NCBI GenBank assembly: GCA_019359535.1
Contig: JAHHHE010000020.1
Span: forward strand, 1 to 41,088
Reading direction: 5' to 3'
DNA from: Gloeocapsa sp. UFS-A4-WI-NPMV-4B04
GTDB lineage: Bacteria; Cyanobacteriota; Cyanobacteriia; Cyanobacteriales; Chroococcidiopsidaceae
DNA: 41,088 nucleotides
How positions within the stretch are numbered: position 1 is the stretch's first letter; each line of letters opens with the position of its first letter. The notes under the pieces are model-generated. The model made no database searches and had not been told where the DNA came from. It saw only the letters and a list, made by a program, of their open reading frames with translations. Shown piece after piece: positions 36,294 through 41,088 of the stretch. Position numbers and translations under genes: made by a program.

Positions 36294-39200
36294 ATGACTC
36301 AAAGCATTTCTCAGTTACCAATTCTAAATTTTTTGGCTGAAACTGCCCCGTTTGACCAGCTGGGAACGGAGGCTTTGCAAGCAGTGGCGGCAAAATGCCA
36401 ACTTGTGCGCTATCGCATTGGTCAGCCAATCCTGGTACGAGAGAAAATACCAGCTTACATTGGAATTATTTATCAAGGACAAGCTCGGTTGTTGGGCTAC
36501 GACCAGCGTACACAATTGCCTGTAAGCTTAGACCTAGCTGGTTCAGGCAGAATTCTGGGTGCTTGCGGATTAGTGCGGGGAATACCTTGTGAAATAGCGA
36601 TCGCATCTACGGAAGTCATTTGCATTACCTTACCAGGCGAAGACTTTTTAGGCTTGATCGCAACAGAACCAACGTTCGGTGATACTTTTCGCAATGGTTG
36701 TACGTTAAGTGAAGTATTTGAACTGTTGAGTGTTGAACTTCAGCGACGCGCCGATGTAACTGCAAATCTTAAAGAGTTAGCGATTTCTGCTTGGCAAGAT
36801 GCTGTTGTTGTGAATTTGCCAAAGGGAAAACAGGCGGTTGCTCACTTAGATCCAAATCGGGTTTGGCTATTAAGTAGTGGATCTATTACTGACTTACCAG
36901 TAGGAAGTCGTTTATCTCCGAATAACTTTCACCAAGCATTACGAATTGAAGGAACACGAGAAGCGCGGTTACTCGGTCTGAATGTCAATTTAGAAGTCAA
37001 AACTCAAAACGATAAATTAATTGGGGAGACATACCCCAACTTGGAGGAAGCTTTACCGCACACATCAGGTAACGGGTTTTCCTCTCCTGTACAAGCAACG
37101 GGAAACGGTATTTATCCTGCTGAAATTCCCTATGCTCCCGATCATCCGCCAGACGCGCCGCCAGATCCATATGCTGCACGACCAAAATATCCTTTTGTGC
37201 GTGGAAGAGGGCCAATTGATGCGCCGATGGCTTGCTTTCAAATGTTGAGTCAGCAATTTGGTGTGACGTTTCGGCGCGATTTAATTCGTAAAGTATTGCA
37301 GAATCAAGTCAAAACGACGGAAACTATATCTCTGCAAGCTTGCGGTGCGATCGCGGAAATGATGGGTTTACGCGCTCAATTAATTCAAGTACCCGCAGCA
37401 TCTGTTAACCGCCTCAAAGCCCCCGCGCTTATTCGCTATTTAGATAGCTTTGCCATACTTTACAGCATTACTGAACAAGAATTAGTAATTGCAATCCCAG
37501 AACAGGGTATTCGGCGCAAAAAGCCAGCTGATTTTGCTGAAGCTTGGGGAAAAGAAGGTCAGGTATTATTGTTACAGCCTTCGCTTAACAGGTTTCAAGA
37601 AAAATTCAGTTTGCGGTGGTTTTTGCCATCAATTTATAGATATCGCAAAGTTTTAATAGAAGTATTAGTCGCTTCATTATTTGTCCAGCTTTTTGGTTTA
37701 GCTAACCCAATTATTACTCAAGTAATTATTGATAAGGTACTGGTACAGCGCAGCCTTGATACTTTAGATGTTTTAGGTATTTTCTTACTAGGAGTAGCTG
37801 TATTTGAGGCACTTCTAACCAGTCTGCGGACTTATTTATTTGTTGATACTACAAACCGCATTGATGTCAGTCTCGGTTCAGAAGTAATCGATCATTTACT
37901 GCGCCTACCACTAAACTATTTCGATAATCGTAGAATTGGGGAATTAGCAGGTCGAATTAATGAATTAGAAAATATTAGACAATTTCTCACAGGTACTGCC
38001 CTAACAGTAGTTTTAGATGCAGTATTTTCAGTAATTTATATTGCAGTCATGGTGTTTTACAGTTGGCTGTTAACACTTGTGGCTTTAGCAACAATACCTT
38101 TATTTGCTTTATTAACTATTTTTGTGTCTCCTATTGTGCGTCGTCAGCTACAAAAAAAAGCTGAACGCTATGCTGATACCCAATCTTATTTAGTTGAAGT
38201 TCTTTCGGGAATTCAAACAGTTAAAGCCCAAAATATTGAGCTAAAATCGCGCTGGAAGTGGCAAGAAAAATATGCTCGATATATTAACGATGGGTTTAAA
38301 AATGTTTTAACATTTACCACTGCTAGCTCAATTAGCGGCTTCTTAAATAAATTTTCGGGACTACTTCTGCTGTGGGTAGGCGCACATCTTGTTTTAGCAA
38401 ATGAGTTGACATTAGGACAATTAATTGCTTTCCGCATTATTGCTAGTTATGTGACAAGTCCGCTATTACGACTGATTCAGCTATGGCAGAACTTCCAAGA
38501 AACAGCTTTATCAATTGAACGACTTGGAGATGTTCTTGATGCGCCTCAAGAAGTAGACGAAGCAAACCGCGATAATATTCCTATGCCTGATATTAAAGGC
38601 GAGGTGAAATATGACGGAGTTTCGTTTAGTTTTAATCCGAGTGGAACTTTACAGTTAGTTAATATCAATTTAGAAATTCCTGCTGGTGCATTTGTTGGTG
38701 TTGTAGGTCAAAGTGGTTCTGGCAAAAGTACCTTAGCAAAATTATTGCAACGGCTGTATGAACCGAAAACAGGGCGGATTCAAATTGATGATTATGACAT
38801 CAGCAAAGTAGAACTTTATTCGCTGCGTCGTCAAATTGGAGTTGTACTTCAAGATACACTACTATTTAATGGCACAGTTCAGGAAAATATTGCTTTGACG
38901 AATCCTGATGCTACTTCTGAGGAAATTATTGAGGCGGCGAAAATTGCGGTAGCGCATGATTTTATTATGTCTTTGCCTAATGGTTATAACACTGTAGTGG
39001 GAGAGCGTGGTTCCTCCTTGTCGGGTGGACAGAGACAGCGAATTGCGATCGCTCGTACCGTCTTGCAAAACCCAAAGTTGCTAATTTTAGATGAAGCTAC
39101 TAGCGCCTTAGATTATAATTCTGAGCGCCAAGTGTGTAATAACTTAAATGAGGCTTTTCAAGGTCGAACTGTCTTCTTTATTACCCATCGTCTCTCTACA

Positions 39201-39329
39201 GTGAAAAATTCGGATCTAATCCTAGTAATGGAACAAGGTTCAATTGTAGAAAAAGGCAAACATAGCGAATTAATGGATATGAAAGGACGTTATTACTGCC
39301 TTTATCAACAACAAGAGTCACAACTATGA
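36294..39329 (+). CDS. Type I secretion ABC exporter with degenerate C39 domain
   Basis: This 1011-residue inner-membrane ATPase drives export of the RTX proteins. Domains in order: a cyclic-nucleotide-binding-like domain about 12-150; a linker; a C39-like domain about 303-430; a membrane domain with about six helices, 445-720; and an ABC ATPase about 760-1005 with Walker A GQSGSGKST near 805, signature LSGGQRQR and Walker B LLILDEATSALD. In the C39 region the usual ECGLAC reads DAPMAC, so the catalytic Cys is Ala, and the His of HFVVL is Ser in SFAILYS. It is therefore non-proteolytic, as in HlyB-type RTX exporters, and the substrates need no Gly-Gly leader. It overlaps the HlyD start by ATGA. 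The N-terminal domain may sense a nucleotide or only dock partners. Confidence 0.95.
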   Translation: MTQSISQLPILNFLAETAPFDQLGTEALQAVAAKCQLVRYRIGQPILVREKIPAYIGIIYQGQARLLGYDQRTQLPVSLDLAGSGRILGACGLVRGIPCEIAIASTEVICITLPGEDFLGLIATEPTFGDTFRNGCTLSEVFELLSVELQRRADVTANLKELAISAWQDAVVVNLPKGKQAVAHLDPNRVWLLSSGSITDLPVGSRLSPNNFHQALRIEGTREARLLGLNVNLEVKTQNDKLIGETYPNLEEALPHTSGNGFSSPVQATGNGIYPAEIPYAPDHPPDAPPDPYAARPKYPFVRGRGPIDAPMACFQMLSQQFGVTFRRDLIRKVLQNQVKTTETISLQACGAIAEMMGLRAQLIQVPAASVNRLKAPALIRYLDSFAILYSITEQELVIAIPEQGIRRKKPADFAEAWGKEGQVLLLQPSLNRFQEKFSLRWFLPSIYRYRKVLIEVLVASLFVQLFGLANPIITQVIIDKVLVQRSLDTLDVLGIFLLGVAVFEALLTSLRTYLFVDTTNRIDVSLGSEVIDHLLRLPLNYFDNRRIGELAGRINELENIRQFLTGTALTVVLDAVFSVIYIAVMVFYSWLLTLVALATIPLFALLTIFVSPIVRRQLQKKAERYADTQSYLVEVLSGIQTVKAQNIELKSRWKWQEKYARYINDGFKNVLTFTTASSISGFLNKFSGLLLLWVGAHLVLANELTLGQLIAFRIIASYVTSPLLRLIQLWQNFQETALSIERLGDVLDAPQEVDEANRDNIPMPDIKGEVKYDGVSFSFNPSGTLQLVNINLEIPAGAFVGVVGQSGSGKSTLAKLLQRLYEPKTGRIQIDDYDISKVELYSLRRQIGVVLQDTLLFNGTVQENIALTNPDATSEEIIEAAKIAVAHDFIMSLPNGYNTVVGERGSSLSGGQRQRIAIARTVLQNPKLLILDEATSALDYNSERQVCNNLNEAFQGRTVFFITHRLSTVKNSDLILVMEQGSIVEKGKHSELMDMKGRYYCLYQQQESQL

Positions 39330-40762
39330 AATCTGAAACAGCATTTGACCAACCAGTAATTTTAGAACAGCCAGCAGTTTGGTCACGAGTAGTTGTTTGG
39401 CTACTTGTTGCTGTGACAACTTCTGCTTTAGCTTGGGCTGCTATTGCCAAAATTGAAGAAGCAGTACCAGCAACGGGAAAATTAGAACCTCAAGGTTCAG
39501 TCAAGGAAATTAAAGCGCCAACTGGGGGCGTTGTGCGCGAAATTCACGTTCAAGATGGTCAAGTAGTTAAAAAAGGTGAACTTTTAGTGACTTTTGACCC
39601 AACTGCACCAGAAGCTGACTTAGAATCTTTAACAAAATTAAGAAACTCATTACTAAGGGAAAATCAATTTTACACAACAGCAGTTAGTGGCATTAGCGGG
39701 GATGATGGAGACTTAGGATCACTCACTCGTTTACGCGCCGCTTTAATTGCTGAAAATGAATTTTATAAGGCTCAAGTTAATGGTTTAAATGTTAATCAGC
39801 GCACAGGCGGAGAGTTCAATTCTACTCAACAACAACTATTAACAAATGCACGGGCAGAATATCAATCTCGTGTGACAGATGCTCAATTAAGAATTAGAGA
39901 GTTAGAGAAACAACTTAGTCAAACACAAGTACAATTAATAACTGCAAACAAGGTAGTAGGACTCAATCAACAAATTCTCGATAGAATTGAGCCAGTGGCA
40001 AAAGAAGGGGCAATATCTCAGCTGCAATACCAACGCCAACAGCAAGAAGTTTTGACACGCCAAGCCGAAGTAGAGCGGCTAACAGGCGAACAACAGCGCA
40101 TTCTTGTGCAAATATCTCAGGCAAGAGAGCAGTTGCAAAATACAATTTCTTTATCAGCAAAAGATATCTTTACTAAAATTGCAGATAACCAAAAAAAGAT
40201 TGCTGAAATAGATGTTGATCTTGTGCGATTTAGGCTAGAGAACAAGAAGAAGATTAATGAAATAGATGGTCAACTTAGTAAAGCAAAACTAGCTCTTCAG
40301 TATCAAGAACTGCGATCGCCTGTAAATGGAGTTGTCTTTGATTTACAAGCGAAGTCACAGGGATTTGTTGCTAATTCTAGTGAACCAATTTTGAGAGTTG
40401 TACCAAATGAGAATTTAGTTGCATCTGTGTATATCACTAATAGAGATATTGGATTTGTGCAGCCAGGAATGGCAACAGATGTCAAAATTGAATCGTTCCC
40501 AGAAAGTGAATTTGGTAGTATTAAGGGTAAATTGGTGGCGATTGGTTCTGACGCTTTAGCTCCCACTCAAGAACGTCCTTTTTATGCTTTTCCAGCCAAA
40601 ATTCAGTTAGAGAGTCAATCACTACTGACTAACGGTAGGCAACTTCCTTTACAATCTGGAATGAGTGTTAATTGCAATATAAAGGTACGAAAGCGGACTG
40701 TATTGAGTATTTTTCTAGATATGTTTGATAAAAAAGTTAACAGCTTACAAAATGTCAGGTAA
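39326..40762 (+). CDS. HlyD-type periplasmic adaptor of the type I secretion system
   Basis: The 478-residue membrane-fusion protein links the ABC exporter to an outer-membrane channel. A short cytoplasmic N-terminus is followed by one membrane helix (about residues 23-43, VVWLLVAVTTSALAWAAIA). The lipoyl-like half-motif GGVVREIHVQDGQVVKKGELL is near 65-90. A long coiled-coil hairpin spans about 95-330, a second lipoyl half (ELRSPVNGVVFDLQ) is near 330 and a beta-barrel region runs about 360-470. The start overlaps the end of the exporter gene by four bases (ATGA), which couples their translation. No TolC-like gene follows here. Confidence 0.95.
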   Translation: MKSETAFDQPVILEQPAVWSRVVVWLLVAVTTSALAWAAIAKIEEAVPATGKLEPQGSVKEIKAPTGGVVREIHVQDGQVVKKGELLVTFDPTAPEADLESLTKLRNSLLRENQFYTTAVSGISGDDGDLGSLTRLRAALIAENEFYKAQVNGLNVNQRTGGEFNSTQQQLLTNARAEYQSRVTDAQLRIRELEKQLSQTQVQLITANKVVGLNQQILDRIEPVAKEGAISQLQYQRQQQEVLTRQAEVERLTGEQQRILVQISQAREQLQNTISLSAKDIFTKIADNQKKIAEIDVDLVRFRLENKKKINEIDGQLSKAKLALQYQELRSPVNGVVFDLQAKSQGFVANSSEPILRVVPNENLVASVYITNRDIGFVQPGMATDVKIESFPESEFGSIKGKLVAIGSDALAPTQERPFYAFPAKIQLESQSLLTNGRQLPLQSGMSVNCNIKVRKRTVLSIFLDMFDKKVNSLQNVR

Positions 40763-40820
40763 TAATGCCCGTTTTAGTTAAGATAATTAGATATTAAAGT
40801 AGGTGAGCATTGCCTATTAA

Positions 40821-40926
40821 CTAATTATTTATAAACTGCCGTCTACAATCGACACAGATACGATGCGTATTGACTTCTTTTTTTGCCGTTCTTACGGATG
40901 TGAGTTGAGCCACAACTAGGGCATTA
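40821..40926 (-). pseudogene. Decayed N-terminus of an IS1-type transposase
   Basis: On the minus strand, one frame reads CPSCGSTHIRKNGKKRSQ right after an ATG-TAA. A second frame then reads HRICVDCRRQF before a stop at 40821. Together they match the zinc-ribbon start of IS1-family InsA-type proteins (CPxCGSxHIxKNGK...CxDCxRQF). A nonsense codon at position 2 and at least one frameshift show it is dead. Nothing of the rest of the element is visible on this side. Confidence 0.6.
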
Positions 40927-41024
40927 CATTCTAAATCTCCTCGATTCATACTTTTATTATGTAATACCAATGTGAAATGAAAAGGAGCAGAATAGGGGGG
41001 AGAACAGCAAGGGAGCTACCCCCA

Positions 41025-41088
41025 ATGGCAAGACGACTAAAACTGGAGATAACCGAGACAGCAGAGTATTTGGAAAAAAGCCTCAAGC
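41025..41088 (+). CDS. Start of a gene cut by the window end
   Basis: An ATG at 41025 opens a frame that reads MARRLKLEITETAEYLEKSL to the window edge. An AAGGGAG sequence about 10 bases upstream can serve as ribosome-binding site. The charged helical start resembles the N-termini of IS630-type helix-turn-helix transposase proteins, but 21 residues are too few to be sure. Confidence 0.4.
   Translation, partial: MARRLKLEITETAEYLEKSLK

Overview
The window is chromosomal DNA of a cyanobacterium. The evidence is a large number of HIP1 octamers (GCGATCGC), the magnesium-chelatase subunit ChlH of chlorophyll synthesis, an acyl-lipid desaturase of the DesA type, a cyanobacterial lipid-A-disaccharide-synthase-like protein and a PatD-like protein. 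Base composition looks moderately AT-rich, and gaps between genes are long and AT-rich. I cannot fix the genus from the sequence; a Chroococcidiopsis/Nostocales-like lineage is a guess.

Layout. 1-341: the end of an unidentified reading frame, then a hairpin. 342-4319 (-): chlH. 4526-5815 (+): a GT-B-fold protein carrying a low-complexity insert. 5834-6220 (-): a small membrane protein. 6863-7525 (+): an exported M23 peptidase. 7575-9569 (-): an FtsH protease. 9872-10417 (+): an FMN reductase. 10473-11621 (-): a ferrochelatase-family protein with a His-rich tail. 11920-15318 (-): a large GAF/PAS/GGDEF sensor. 15487-17443 (+): an alpha/beta-hydrolase-like protein and an MFS transporter separated by a tandem repeat. 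17576-19456 (+): acetolactate synthase with a zinc-ribbon tail. 19572-21525 (-): a secreted hypothetical and a broken two-domain gene. 21717-24133 (+): a DacB-type peptidase and a methyltransferase. 24215-28176 (-): DesA, a GNAT acetyltransferase, a fused double ATPase of the oligopeptide-ABC type and a PatD-like protein. 28274-30673 (+): a Rel/SpoT enzyme. 30772-31431 (-): a truncated STAND-type protein.

The most coherent accessory block is 31806-40762 (+). It holds two almost pure RTX repeat proteins, a parvulin-type prolyl isomerase without a signal peptide, an RTX-type ABC exporter (cyclic-nucleotide-binding-like domain, degenerate C39 domain, membrane domain, ATPase) and an HlyD-type adaptor. 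This is a type I secretion locus with its likely substrates beside it; the outer-membrane channel is not in the window. A perfect 9+9 dyad lies about 100 bases before the first RTX gene, and a strong terminator follows that gene.

The last 300 bases hold the decayed start of an IS1-type transposase and the first codons of another gene, so the secretion block borders mobile DNA. No tRNA, rRNA or CRISPR array was recognised.
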